A stretch of DNA of 64,000 nucleotides, taken from positions 81,101,043-81,165,042 of the forward strand of contig OY997588.1 in assembly GCA_963921825.1 (NCBI GenBank). The letters are read 5' to 3'. The first letter of the stretch is position 1. Each line of letters opens with the position of its first letter. The translations under genes were made by a program, and so were the position numbers. This DNA comes from Erodium maritimum. Taxonomy: Eukaryota; Streptophyta; Magnoliopsida; Geraniales; Geraniaceae. Under the pieces are notes generated by a model, which saw nothing but the letters and a program-made list of their open reading frames with translations, was not told the DNA's origin and did no database searches. Positions 50,701 through 64,000 of the stretch are shown one piece after another.

Positions 50701-53700
50701 CAGTCGGGGAGGATGTCACCAGGTGGGTGAGACGGATCTTTGCAGGGGAGGACATTCCTCGGGAGCTAAATAAAACTACGCTAGTTCTGATTCCAAAAGT
50801 GGAGTGCCCAATGTCGCTCAAAGATCTCCGCCCTATAGCCCTGTGTAATGTGGTATTCAAGGTGGTGTCTAAGGTGGCGGCAAATAGGCTGAAAGGAGTG
50901 TTGGGTGGACTCATTTCTGACACTCAGGGAGCGTTCGTCCCGGGGAGATCTATCCAAGACAACATAATTCTGTCGTACGAGACGTTACATCATCTACGTA
51001 ATAAGAGACAGGGTAAGGAAGGCTGGGTGGCGCTGAAGCTGGACATGAGCAAGGCCTATGACATGGTAGAATGAGGCTTCTTATGGGACATTATGAGAGG
51101 CTTTGGGCTGAGTGAGGAATGGATATATCTGGTCCGTCGGTGCACTTACTCAGTTACGTACAACATTGTGGCGGGTGGTCAGCAGGCAGGATTTGTTCAG
51201 CCTGAAAGGGGGATAAGGCAGGGAGACCCGCTCTCTCCCTATCTCTTCCTCTTCTGTATGGAGGGATTCTCCCGCTTGCTCCAGGGAGCGGAGGGTAGGG
51301 GGATATCCATGGGGTTAGGATAGCTAATGGAGCCCCGTCATTGACCCATTTGTTCTTTGCGGACGACTGCTATGTGTATTGTAAGGCGATCCCAGAAGAG
51401 ATGACAAAAGTGCGTACATACCTGGGAATGTTTGAGGAGGCTTCGGGGCAGGTGGTGAACCAAACAAAGTCGTCCCTCTTCTTCAGCCACAATACTCCGG
51501 AACACCGGCGGTTGAGCGGCGTGCAGATCTTGGGGATCCCGGAGGTAGACTCCCCGTCCACCTACTTGGGTATACCGAATATGATGGGTAGGAGCCGGAA
51601 GCAGAGCCTACAGTTTGTTATGGATAAGGTCCTCCGGAGAATCAGGAGGTGGGATGGTAAATTGCTCAATGGGGCAGGTAAAGAAGTGCTAGGCAAGTCG
51701 GTACTATAAGCGATCCCTACTTATACGATGTATGTAATGCGGATCCCAAAGGGGATGCTGGAGAAGATGAATGTGGCTCTCGCTAAATTCTGGTGGAAGT
51801 CTGGGGGTCCGGAAAGGAAATGGGTGATATGGCAGTCCTGGGCGAATATGTCACGGCCAAAGGTGGAAGGGGGTATGGGTTTTAAGAATCTGTAAGATTT
51901 CAACTCGGCCTTATTAGGGAAGCAATTGTGGAAACTTGTCACGGACGAATCGAGTCTTGTGGCTAAGGTTCTCAAGGCCAAATACTACCCGGGAATTTCG
52001 GTGTTGGAGGCAGCTCGGAAACCGAATCAGAGTTATATCTGGCAGAGTTTGCTATCGGTACAGGAGTTGGTCCGTCGCGGAGCGCGACGGTCTATTGGGC
52101 CAGGTACGGAGACTTCAATTCTGGGACATCCCTGGCTGACAGGTGTGGAAGAAAGGGTGTACTCAGGAGTATCAGGGCTTGAAGGTAAGTTCGTGTCAGA
52201 GTTGATGACGACACACGGGAGATCTTGGGATGAGGGGAAAATCTGTTCCCTGGTTGGAGGGGAGGATCAGCAGGCGATCTTGGCAGTTCCGATTAGTCGG
52301 ACAGCGATCCGTGATTCCTGGTACTGGTCGGGAGACTACTTGGGTCAATACACGGTGAAATCCGCGTATGTCATGAGCCAACAAGACTAGGCCTCTGCCC
52401 AGGCACACCAGGAAATCTGGCCGGCAATCTGGAAGTTAGAAGTGATGCCAAAGGTTAAATCGTTCCTATGGCGTACGTGCTCGAGCTGTCTGCCGGTAGC
52501 GGAGAACCTGAGACGAAGACGGGTGGACATAGTGGCGACTTGCCCGATATGCCAGGGAGGAGACGAGTCGGCTTTTCACCTGCTGGTTCACTGTCCAGTG
52601 GCTGCCGAATGTTGGGCGAAATCGGGGTTGTCCCTGCCTCAGGGAACCCAGACGATAACAGAGTGGTTGTTACGAATGCTTAGTACCAATCCCTCGACGA
52701 AAGGAGGGCTAATTGGGTGCCTGTTATGGGAAGTGTGGAAGGCACGGAATAAGGTAGTATGGGAAAGTACGGCACAACCAGCGGCTGGTATCTTCCAGAC
52801 AGCGTCCCACCTTCAACTAGGGTGGCTGGAAGCAAGAAGAAGGAAGCTACAGGCCCAGGCCTGCCCGCGACAACATCAGGCTAGGGGAGCGGAGGTTTGG
52901 AAACGGCCGAGTCAAGGTTCTTGGGCGATTAACACAGACGGGGCTCTCTTCGCAGCAGCAAACAAAGTGGGAGCAGGATGGATCTGCAGATACGACAGGG
53001 GGTTTCTCAGGGGAGCTCGATCTACGTCATTCCACGGGGCCCAGAATCCGGGCCTAGTGGAAGCCTTCGCGATTCGGGAAGCGTTGTTGTGGTTACAACA
53101 ATTCCCGCTCCAACAAACGGTGGTTCGAAGTGATTGTAAGGTCATAGTGGATATGATCAACAGGGGTGGGGGGCTGCCCTCACCTCTCGGGACGATCGTT
53201 ACTGATTGTTTTTCTCTCTTATCTAAACTCGAGTGCGTGCAGCTCGAATTTGTAAAGCGGACAGCGAACAAAGCAGCCCACTGGCTTGCCAGAGCGGCTT
53301 GTTCTAACCCTGTCTGGGAGTGGCAAGGGGGTCATGTCCCCGAGCCCTTTCAACATATCATTGTTGCCGAAAATTAATAAATTAGCATTTCTCTCAAAAA
53401 AAAAAGTGAATGTTTTCAATAAAAAATTTATTCACGTTCAAGGATAAAATATCATCTATAAATTAACAATGCGTGAAGGAACCACTAAAATGATAAACTT
53501 ATTCTCACTGGAACTAAAGTGTCCTTCCTCCTATCATTTTTGTCCAGTCGTTATTTAGAGTACTTTCGTTCCTTTTAAAGCATAAGATAATCATATAGAA
53601 ATGTCATATTAATTTTTTTTATTGAGTTTGTGGAGTAGCTAAGTGATCCAAAATAGACATTAGCTTAGAGCATTTGCAATTGGGTCAAATTAAGGTTGAA

Positions 53701-56700
53701 TAGAGAGTCGAATCAGTGTTTTCGAGTCGAGTATAGGGTTGATGAAGAGGGTATAGTAATATGGGTTGAGGAATAAGTTAACCTAGATAGATTCCACAAG
53801 CAGGCCCGATTTTGTAACGACTAGTTTGACCAGCCAAGCAAAATCTGTCACGAGGCTTTGAAAATAAATTTCAAAACTATTTGTAAATTTAAATAATCCG
53901 AATATAATGTTACTCTTGCAATATAAATACGCATTCGACGAATTCGTTTGCACTCCACATCTTTTCCTTAATCTATCTTCCAAAAAAACATTGCTTAAAC
54001 CAAATTAATCATTTTTGATGGATCTGTTCATCCTTGATAACTTTGACTCGACAACCCTCGACTATGAGATTTTACATGAGATGACCCGCGAGAAGAAACA
54101 CGAAGTGTGTGAGTTGTTCCGGACGCCTATGATGGAAGTCGATGAACAGATGTTGAACACACCGGTGAAGAAAACCAGGAGGTATATATACAAACATCGT
54201 GTCAAGATGAAGCACAAATTATGGTCGACTACTTCAATAACCACTAATGTACACAAAACATATTTTTTGTTAGATGTTTAGTATGAGAATAACGTGTTTC
54301 TTCAAGTTTTAGAAGGGTTGGTCAAGCACGATCCTACTTTCGGTAAAAACAAGGTTCTTTGGGTGTTCTCGAATTCTCTCCAACCAAAAGTGTATCGCCT
54401 ATTTGTCTGCTATTTATGGATTCTCAGTCGATAGCTTAGACAAATACATATAAATGACGTGAACAAAAACGTTGGAGTGTGTTAAGAAGTTCTGCCCAGG
54501 GGTGATTCAAGTGTTGGGTCCAACATATCTCCGCAAGCCGAACGAGAATGATATTGTCCACTTATTGCATGTTATTGCATGGACTGGGTTCCCCGGTTGT
54601 ATTGGGAGTCCCAATTGCATGGACTGGGTTAGTAAGAACTGTTTAGTGCATGGAAAAGGAAATACGAGCGTATGAATTACTCATGTCCGCCTTTCATGCT
54701 TGAAGTGACTGTCGACCTAAACACCTAGTTTTGGCACGCGTGTTTTGGTATGTTGGGGGTAAACAACAACATCAATATACTTAATTAATCATCGTTGTTC
54801 TGTCATGCCAAAGTGGGACATCAACCACCGGTCTAATACATAGTGAATGGTAACGATTACATCACTCATCATTTAATTAACAGAACATTCCCACTGTGGG
54901 CTGATTTTTTAAAGACCATATCATGCCCACAACTTGTGAAGCACAAGTTATGTGTCAAATGTAAATAGTCGGTGAGGAATGACGTTGAACCAGCGTTTGG
55001 GGTTCTACAACCTCGCTTCCATATCATTACTTTTTCATCCCCAAACTAGGACGAGCGTACCCTAGAGATAATAAAGAGGGAATGAATCATTTGATGGATT
55101 ATAGGGTGCAAAAACACAGCAGAAATAAACATAAACATAGAAAATCCTCAGGATCCATGTAATTCTAATTAAACTGACAAAACGAAAATTAAAGGAAGTT
55201 TGTTAGCTTTCTCGGTTTGTGCCTGGTTCGAGACGGGGACCAAGAACGCTTATACTTTGACGAGCTTTAGACGTTTCCAAAAGAATCCATCCTCTACAGG
55301 CATCCACACCAACAAGCCTTCCCAAAGTCTTATGCGTGCTAACACAAATCTCTGGTTTTTCTCTCTTTTTTTCTTCTCTCGTTTTCTCTGATTTTCCACA
55401 ACTGAAGCTCTCCAAAAATGTAACCACTATTCTAGTTTCGTAAATCAACAATGGGTTACGAAATATCAGTACATAGAGATCTTTTAAGAGTAAGTGGAAT
55501 TCAAAAAATAATTACTTTGAATTTATTAAATTCAAAAATTTATTAATTGAATTTTAAAACAAAACAAAATAAATGTAATATATATGTTTTATTCCAAAGT
55601 TCAAATCCGAAATAAATACTTATATATACATTTATTTCATTCCATCTTCTTAATGTAACTGCATAATATAGTCTCATTATATTAGCGATAAAAGCGAGTA
55701 ATGAATACAATTATATTATATCAAATATAATATAATTATATTCACTTATTTGGCTTGTAAAATCCAACTCGATTTTGGGCTTGTATTGTGGCTTAAGTGA
55801 AACGGGGATTTCAGGTCCACTGCCAATGTTGTATGAGCCTTCAGGGTAGTATACTCATGACAATTTCTATATATAGTATTCTCACATTGGGTCATCCAAT
55901 AATATTTCACCAAAAAGTATCTATGATTTGACTTCATATCTCATATGCATGATCAGTAAAACATAATCATCAGTCAACATCATACTAGTATTAGTATATC
56001 AATAAGACTATGGATCATTAGAATAGTACTCCTTATACATCTAAGATCTTTACTATCAAGTCACATACTTGATGATTTTAGAAAGACTTGATTATTCACA
56101 CAATTAACATTTAACAAAATGATAATAAAAATGTCAATGTATTAACAAATGATAATGCAATACACAATCAAGATTGACCTAGGGCACAAAAACAACATCA
56201 TCCTCCATAACATGATAAACGATCACGAGTGACAAACATACGAAGCGTATACCGATCTTTACATGATGACACACCACCACCAATTATCCACCAGGCCAAC
56301 AACCAGGATACAAGCAAACAATGAAGGATCGAGAGACACGCATTCACCTCAAATGGATTTAGATAGTGAGTCTTCCTTGTTCTCCACAAACTCTCATTCT
56401 CCAATGGCTTCAAATAGTGAGTCTTCGGTGCCCAATACTTATCTTAGTCTTTGCGCTTCAATTGAGAGAGGAATCCAATAGTCCCGAAGAATGACTAATA
56501 TAGATTAGGGATAAGGGTTATGTTAATTATCCAACTAAAGAACTAACAACCAATAAATCTATTTGGAAACATTTTTTTCATGCATTCCATTTTTTTTTTG
56601 AATCAATGCTATATCATCTTTCATTAATTTTGACATGCCACATATAAGTTAATGAGGCAAATCTCTAAGGCTGAGAATATAGTCTGAGACCCCCACCCGA

Positions 56701-59700
56701 TGCAAGTGTACCGACGCTCTAAGCTATATATCACAAACCTATTTAGCATCATAGGTAACAACGGAACATTACGCTGCCAAGAATCTAATTGATCACAAAA
56801 GTGAATACAAGATACTAGAGTTCCAAGATTTCCTCTTGATGTATGGTCTTGCTTCACTGGAACACTCCAGGTGCCCCACCTTGTGAAGGGTGACCAAGGC
56901 AACCTGTTCGGTACCGGAATAAGGCAGTCCTCCAGCCCACTACTTGTACCAAATAGACTGTCTCATACCTCTTGGTGAGGATGCTAAGAAGACCTCGCCC
57001 GAACGTCTGGTATCACAAAACCCGCTTGCAAATCGTCGCTCAGGTCAACGTGGATGCATGGAATTCAACCAGGGAAGAAATCGGTAAAAACTAACCTGGT
57101 GGCGGGAGGAGAACTAGAACACTGGACACTGAGAAGCCTAGCTATGAGGAGTGAGAGTCATGCAGGGACGCGCAACCTCAAGAGACTTCGAGGAGATAGT
57201 GAAGATCGAAAGGCCCAGGAAAAGATGGTCCCTTGCAAAGCATAAAAGGTGTGGCTACAACAGGTAGAGAACAGTGAAATAATTAGCGGCTAAGGTTTGG
57301 AAGAAGGAGAACTCTCTCATTGCGGGTTCCTGAGTCAATGATGGGTATTCTAATTTTACTTTTTTGATTTACAAGGGAGGAGGAAAAATCAAATAGAAAC
57401 CACTCCTTAACGTAAAAACTGTGTGAACCAATCTAAGCCATTCATTTTAAGAATGGATGGATGAGATGCAATTGGTTTGTTGACTGCAAAAAAACAGCAC
57501 TTTTTAGTAAGGGGTAAGGGCTTTTTAGTAAAACCATCATATTTTTTTTTTTTACCAATTCACTAATTTAATTTTTCCCGCTTCGTTTGAACTCCGATTG
57601 GCTTCAAACTTGCGCCATTAGTTTTGTTTTTTCAAGGGCTTTCTATCAAGATCGGTCATGAATATATTTTGAAGCACGAAAAAAAAATTATTTTCGGGGT
57701 TGATTTTTTTAAAAGAAGTTAAGTCTGGGTAATTTTTATCAACACTATACACTGGGTTTATCAACACTATACACTGGGTTTATCAACACTATACACTGGA
57801 TTTATCAACACTATACACTGGATTTATCACCTCATTTTCCAAAATCGAACATGATATTTATCACATCATCACATGTTTTTTTATGAACACTAAGCACTAG
57901 TTTTATCAACACTAAACATTATGTTTATCATTCAATTACATGTGTTTTTCTCATCTCATCACATGTTTTTTACCAACACTAAACTCTAGGTTATCACCCT
58001 TATTTCGGGGCTGATTTTAGAAAAAGTTAAGTCTGGGTAATTTTTATCAACACTATACACTGGGTTTATCAACACTATACACTGGGTTTATCAACACTGA
58101 ACACTAGTTTTATCACCTCATTTTTCAAAATCGAACATGATTTTTATCACATCATCACATGTTTTTTATGAAATCTAAGCACTAGTTTTATCAACATTAA
58201 ACACTATGTTTATCATTCAATTACATGTGTTTTTATCATCCAACCACATGTTTTTTTATCAACATTAAACTCTAGGTCATCACCCTTATTTTGGGGCTGA
58301 TTTAAAAAAAAAAAAATTAAGTCTGGGTAATTTTTATCAACACTATACACTGGGTTTATCAACACTATACACTGGGTTTATCAACACTATACACTGGGTT
58401 TATCAACACTGAACACTAGTTTTATCACCTCATTTTCCAAAATCGAACATGATTTTTATCACATCATCACATGTTTTTTATGAACATTAAGCACTAGTTT
58501 TATCAACACCAAACACTATGTTTATCATTAAATTACATGTGTTTTTATCATCCCATCACATGTTTTTTTATCAACACTAAACTCTAGGTTATCACCCTTA
58601 TTTCGGGGATGATTTTTTAAAAAAGTTAAGTCTGGTTAATTTTTATCAACACTATACACTGGGTTCATCAACACTATACACTGGGTTTATCATTACTGAA
58701 CACTTGTTTTATCACCTCATTTTCCAAAATCGAACATGATTTTTATCACATCATCACATGTTTTTTTATGAACACTAAGCACTAGTTTTATCAACACTAA
58801 ACATTATTTAGCACTAGTTTGATACCCCGGTATAAAAAAATATTAATGAAGATTTATCAACACTAAACATTGTTTTTATCACCCCAATATAAATTTTTAT
58901 TTTCGTGCTTCAAAATATATTCATGACTGATCTTGATTTAAAGCCCTTGGAAAAAGAAAAATATTGGCGCAAGTTTGAAGCTAATCGGAGTTGAAACGAA
59001 GCGTGAATGATTAAATTAATGAATTGTTGAACAAAAAAATGAACACTTGTCCACATGACACCATGCTATTACAATTATGTCCTTGCTTGTGCGAAAAAGT
59101 AAGAAAGTGGCGTGAGTTTTTGTTGAATTGGGGTGATGATGTGGCATTATGGTGAATGTTGGATCTAAAGGTGTGTGGCTAGGATTGGTTCACACAATTT
59201 TCAGGATACGAGGGGTTTCTATTAGATTTCTCCTCTTCAAGGGGAGTAAATTTATTATTTTCATGTAAAAAAATAAATAAATAAATTTCAGTTAGGTTTG
59301 CCGAAGAAAAGGAAATAAAAATAAAAATTGAAAATAATTTAAGAATGGCTTCAAATGGAACAACAGTATGACTATCCCTCCTAACCGTGCCGCCGCGGGC
59401 CACCGCCCTCACCGCGTCTCCTCCATCCGAAATCCTGATTTAGTGTTCTGAAGAACGCTGAGCTGAGAAATTTTTGATTTCCATCTTGATGTTGGGTCCG
59501 TTCCGATGACGAAGATGAGTACGGCGATCCGGAGATACATTGCCGGAGCTTCTGCCTGTTCCGGTGCTCAACTTCACGACCAAGGTACTGTTTCTCTTCA
59601 CTCCCAAACCGCAATTTCAACAAATTTTCGGAACCCCGAAGCTCCTGCAAATATTAAACCCCGAAAATCATCGCTGGGTATGATTGCTGAGTTTGATAAA

Positions 59701-62700
59701 ATGCTTAGATGTAAGCCATTGCCTCCGATAGTCGATTTCAATCAAGTCCTCATCTGTCTGAGCAGATTGGGACATCACTCTCATGTGCTTTCTCTCTACC
59801 GAGAGATGAGTGAGCGTCTTTTTCCGGTTCCTCCTAATTTGCTTACCCTCAACGTAGTCATTAACTCTTGTTGTCGCTTGAAGAATGGTGTTGGTGTAGA
59901 TTATGGTTTCTCTGTCTTTGGTGCTGTTTTTAAACATGGGTATCAGCCAGATACAGCAACTTTTACTCATTTGATTAAGGGTCTCTTTTTGGAGAATAGA
60001 GGTGTTGAAGCCCTCAATTTGTTTCACAAGTTACCTAGAAATTGCCAACCAAACGAGTTCACCTACGGAATTCTGATTGATGGCTTATGCAAGATGGGAA
60101 ATGTGGGCATGGCTATTGGGTTTCTCGGAGATATGAATAGATCAAATTGTGTGCCCAACATGAAGATATATAGTGCACTCATTGATGGCCTTTGCAAGAA
60201 TGGAAGGGTTGATGAGGCTTTCTGCTTCATAGGAGAAATGCTTAAGAGAGGTGTTACGCCTAATGTTGTTACCTTTAGCTCTCTGATCAAAGGCCTCTTT
60301 TTGGAGGGCAAAGCTAATGCTGCGCTAAAGTTGTTTCGCAAGCTACCTTTGGTAGCTGTCCAACCTAATAGGTTTACTTACGGAACTGTCATTGATGGGT
60401 TATGCAAGCAAGGAAATGTGGGTTTGGCTACTCGGTTTCTCAGAAATATGAAAATGTCAAGTCTTATGCCAGACACGGTGATTTATAATTCAATCATTGA
60501 TGGTCTTCGCAACCAAGGAAAGCTCGATGAGGCTTTTGGTTTTGTAGGGGAAATGATCAAGCGTCGTATTATGCCAAACATTGTTACCTGCAACACTCTC
60601 ATTAAGGGCCACTTTTTAGAGGGTGATGTTGATGCTGCCCTCAGATTATTTCGCAAGCTAACTCTAATAAATGTCCTACCGAATCAAAGCACTTGGGGAA
60701 TCGTAATTGATGGTTTGTGTAAGAGGGGTAATGTGGATACGGCTATTGCGTTGTTTGGGGATATGAAAAGAGGAAGTTGTAAGCCACAAACAGGGGTTTA
60801 TAATGCAATTGTGGACGGTCTTTGCAAGAATAGAAGACCCGATGAGGCTTTCAGTCTCCTAGGAGAAATGGTTAAGAAAGGTGTTGAGGCAGATGTTATA
60901 ACGTATGACATAATGCTAAATGGACTTTGCATGGACGGGAATCTTAGAGATGCAAGGAAACTTCTCAATAACCTTTCTGCCAGAGGTGTCCAGCCTACTA
61001 TCGTTACATATAACACAATGATACATGGACTCTGCATGAACGGGGAACTTAAAGATGCATGGGATATCTTCAACCGTCTTTATGCAAATGGTGTCCGGCC
61101 TTCTGTTATTACATACAACATAATGATAGGCGGACTTTGCATGAATGGGAAGCTTGATGATGCACGGAAACTTTTCAGACAGCTTTCCTCCAGAGGTGTC
61201 CAGCCAACGGTTGTTACATTTACCATAATGATAAACGGGCTTTGTCAAGAGGGATTTCTACAGGAAGCTAAGGAATTGCTGCTTAATATGGAAGACAAGG
61301 GTTGTAAACCAGACAAGGTGACTTTTAATACAATTGTAAGTGGATTTCTAAATTGGAACCATAGGAACGAGGCAGTCGAATTTCTCCAAAAGATGGTTGA
61401 GATGAAATTCTCTCCATACACTTGTGCCATATCTAAGGTGGTGGATTTGCTTCATATTGAAAAACCCAAGCATTGAGTTGATAGATTCGCAAATTAGAGG
61501 ATCAAATTTCAGGCATGTCAATTTTTGTAAGATCCGGGCTCAATACAATAACACAACCCTTTGGCAAAATGCATTTTCTGTGGTCCGATGTCAATTTTTG
61601 TTGCCATCCTGATCCAGCTCTTGGAATATGGCACTACAGTCTGAGGCTGCATGTCATCCTGATCCCTGATTTTTTTGGAAGCCTTGTGAGTTTGGTAATT
61701 GTACTCAATTTTTCCTTTTACAAATTATACATCGCATACAGTGTGAAATTACTTCACTCATTGTTTTGTTTTGACTAATCACCGATGTTTAGCCCACTGT
61801 TTGCTACAGCACTTATGGTTGGCAAGAAATGGAAAGGTCTTCAACTACAAGACTAAAAGCCTACTGTAAATATAACCATAACCCATTGATTGTATTTAGT
61901 TCAGCCATCTTCCCCTCTTGGCTCAGATTGGAGTTGGGATCGAACATTCATGATTGCGTAGTCTTTTTTTCCCATGTAAGCTGCAACCCCCGTTGTTATT
62001 GATACTATCATTCCTTTGCTGATGAAAAGAAAAGAAAAGATGTGAAATGTGTGGCTAATGTTAATAAATGATACTCCAACAAGTTCTTTGGAATTGAGCC
62101 ACATCTTCTATTAATACTATAAGGCTGGATAGTCTTATGTTTATATCAACTGTTATCAGTTTTCTGCTTAACTATGTAGTCTTCACTATGCTTACTTCGT
62201 TCTGTAGTGTAAAAATGTTTGGCATTCTGTTGGAATTTGAGCTTATGAAGGTCTCTTCTCTGGTACTGAGCCTACTTGCCATATTATTGAGGACTAGTGT
62301 TGATTTGGAACTTTCTGCTCTTGATCAAACTTCAATTAGTTGTCTTTGACTTTGTTGTTCTCAGATAGCAGAAGCATTTCATGGAATAATTTATATAATT
62401 TTCATGATTTTTTTATGTAAGAAAATGGGATGGCTGAACTATGTGAAATCCGCGCATAGTCAAGTGATAAGGAATGATTGCAAAAACATACGTTGAACTA
62501 TGCGTGCTTTGCAAATAAAATCATGAACTACTTTGCTTTTCTATTTTTGCAAATGACATCACGAACTATTTTCCATCGACAAATCCATTAGCGGGCTTAA
62601 ATTTTTTTCTTTTGCAAAAACTCAAAAGTAACCGTGCAAAAGTGTATACATAGAGGTTCCAAATTGCAAAACACAATGTAAAGGGCAAAACTGTCATTTT

Positions 62701-64000
62701 CAACAAATGAAGCATTTCATTTTGGAAAAAAATAGTTCACCAATAATATTTACAAAATGCGTGTATTTCGTCATAAATTTGTGTACTTATTCTTTTTTAT
62801 ATATCTTGCAACAAGTAGAAACTGAACAAAGATACACAAAACAAGGATAATTTCACATTATAATTAAGTTCTCGCCCTAGCTCTTTCTTCTTTTTGACGA
62901 TTAGGGTTTGTAGCAAACTTCTTCATCTTCTTCGATTAAGCGATGGGCGGTGACAGTGTTTAGGCTCCGGTGGTTCATTCACCGATCTCCAATAGCAGTA
63001 GCGAGCTGGGGACTCCATTTTCCGGCTCCCATGGTGGATCTCCCATGTCGGCTCCAGCGATAAGACCCTTTGGGGTTGATCCGGAGCTAGGGGGTGGTCT
63101 TGTGTTCACGGCCGAAGCAGCGACGGTGGAGCGGCCATCGAGGAGGTGCGGAGGGGCGTCGAGGATGATAAGGGGGTCCGTCTGTGGTGTCCAGACGTGG
63201 GGACCTCGCCTAAGGGGATTGGGTGATTGGGATTCTAGAGGCACGACAGACCTCACCATATCGGGGGTTGCAGCCACCAGGATTCCGAGGCACGGACCAG
63301 GGGTTGACAGGGAGTCCAGCTCCGATCCTCCAAGGTCGGCGGTGGGGCTTCGTAACAGAGGAGGAGGAAATGGGCTCCGGTAACGAGGTTGGTGTTTGGG
63401 ACAACATGGTGTCCCCCACGGCGAGACAAGAAGTCTCACCGGGTCAGGGTGGGAGCCAAGGTCCGTGGCGGCGGGGTCAAGGGCAGGAACCTAGGGTTCC
63501 ACGTGATGGGTTTGCGTCTGATGGCTTGGGCCAGGTTGAGGTACCATTGGGCCAGACTACATGTGGTGGATTGGATCGACTACTAGGGCCCTAGTTGTTG
63601 GCGGGTCAGAGAGGAATGGGGGCCCTGTGGGAAATCAGGACTTAGAGTCAGAGGGCTCCTCACACTCCAAAGGGGCGTATTGTATAGCGGCGGGGACGTC
63701 CACACTCGTCTCGCTCAATGAGGAATTTGTGGTCCAGTGGGGGGTCGGCCAACAACACCGCCCCACTGGATGTAAGGTGGCAGTGGTCCTACCAAGTTCT
63801 GGCACGGTACTCTTCTACCACTAGACGACTCACGTTGGCAACCCGGGAGAGTGTACAGTCCGCAACGGCACTAACCCGGAAATGGGCCGGCTCTGTCCTA
63901 GCTCCCAGTTTGGATCCGTTGAATTGGTTTCTTCGGACACTACCGCAACATTCCTTTTCACACATCTCAGTAGAATGGTTCGGTTATTTTAGCATATTTA

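Overview
The window is nuclear DNA of a flowering plant, most likely a eudicot. The evidence is spliced genes with GT-AG introns, an intronless restorer-like PPR gene, L1-type LINEs, a plant Ty3/gypsy element of chromovirus type primed by initiator Met-tRNA, PIF/Harbinger transposase remains and MULE-type MITEs. There are no bacterial operons. I cannot name the species.

Only two ordinary host genes are well supported. One is a spliced gene for a small twin-CX9C (CHCH domain) protein at about 17.6-21.3 kb. The other is a 656-codon P-class PPR gene of the restorer-of-fertility-like type at 59.5-61.5 kb. Nearly everything else is mobile DNA, much of it nested.

Layout. 0-1.9 kb: ORF1-only LINE-type retroposon (+) with poly-A. 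2.4-14.8 kb: LINE (-) with an RRM-bearing ORF1 and an endonuclease/RT ORF2, split by a solo LTR (7280-13364) that itself holds a second solo LTR (9282-12593). 15.3-17.2 kb: decayed ORF1 with a CCHC knuckle (+). 17.6-21.3 kb: CHCH gene, whose first intron holds an ORF1-only retroposon (-) and a 208-bp MITE. 22.6-23.9 kb: ORF1 3' part with poly-A (+). 24.0-28.3 kb: second LINE (-). 29.4-30.2 kb: MITEs. 30.8-48.7 kb: a deep nest in which a small repeat-rich DNA transposon was split by a Harbinger-like element (which carries a solo LTR and a tiny LINE insertion) and by a LINE-type retroposon, which was in turn split by a 10.6-kb Ty3/gypsy element. 49.5-53.4 kb: LINE ORF2 with RNase H (+). 53.7-57.3 kb: Harbinger transposase pseudogene split by a copia-like solo LTR, followed by another retroposon. 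57.4-59.2 kb: second copy of the repeat-rich DNA transposon, ending about 270 bp before the PPR gene. 61.5-64 kb: spacer, then the start of a further GC-rich element or gene cut by the window.

How parts relate. Three solo LTRs and one LTR-internal-LTR element belong to one family or close relatives; each insertion has a 5-bp target duplication, so the order of events can be read. The LINE-type insertions share a 3' tail design. Two RRM-type ORF1 units carry no ORF2 and are interrupted only by TAG codons. None of the mobile elements appears able to move by itself: the gypsy integrase core is deleted, the Harbinger catalytic aspartates are changed, and all LINE ORF2 frames are broken.
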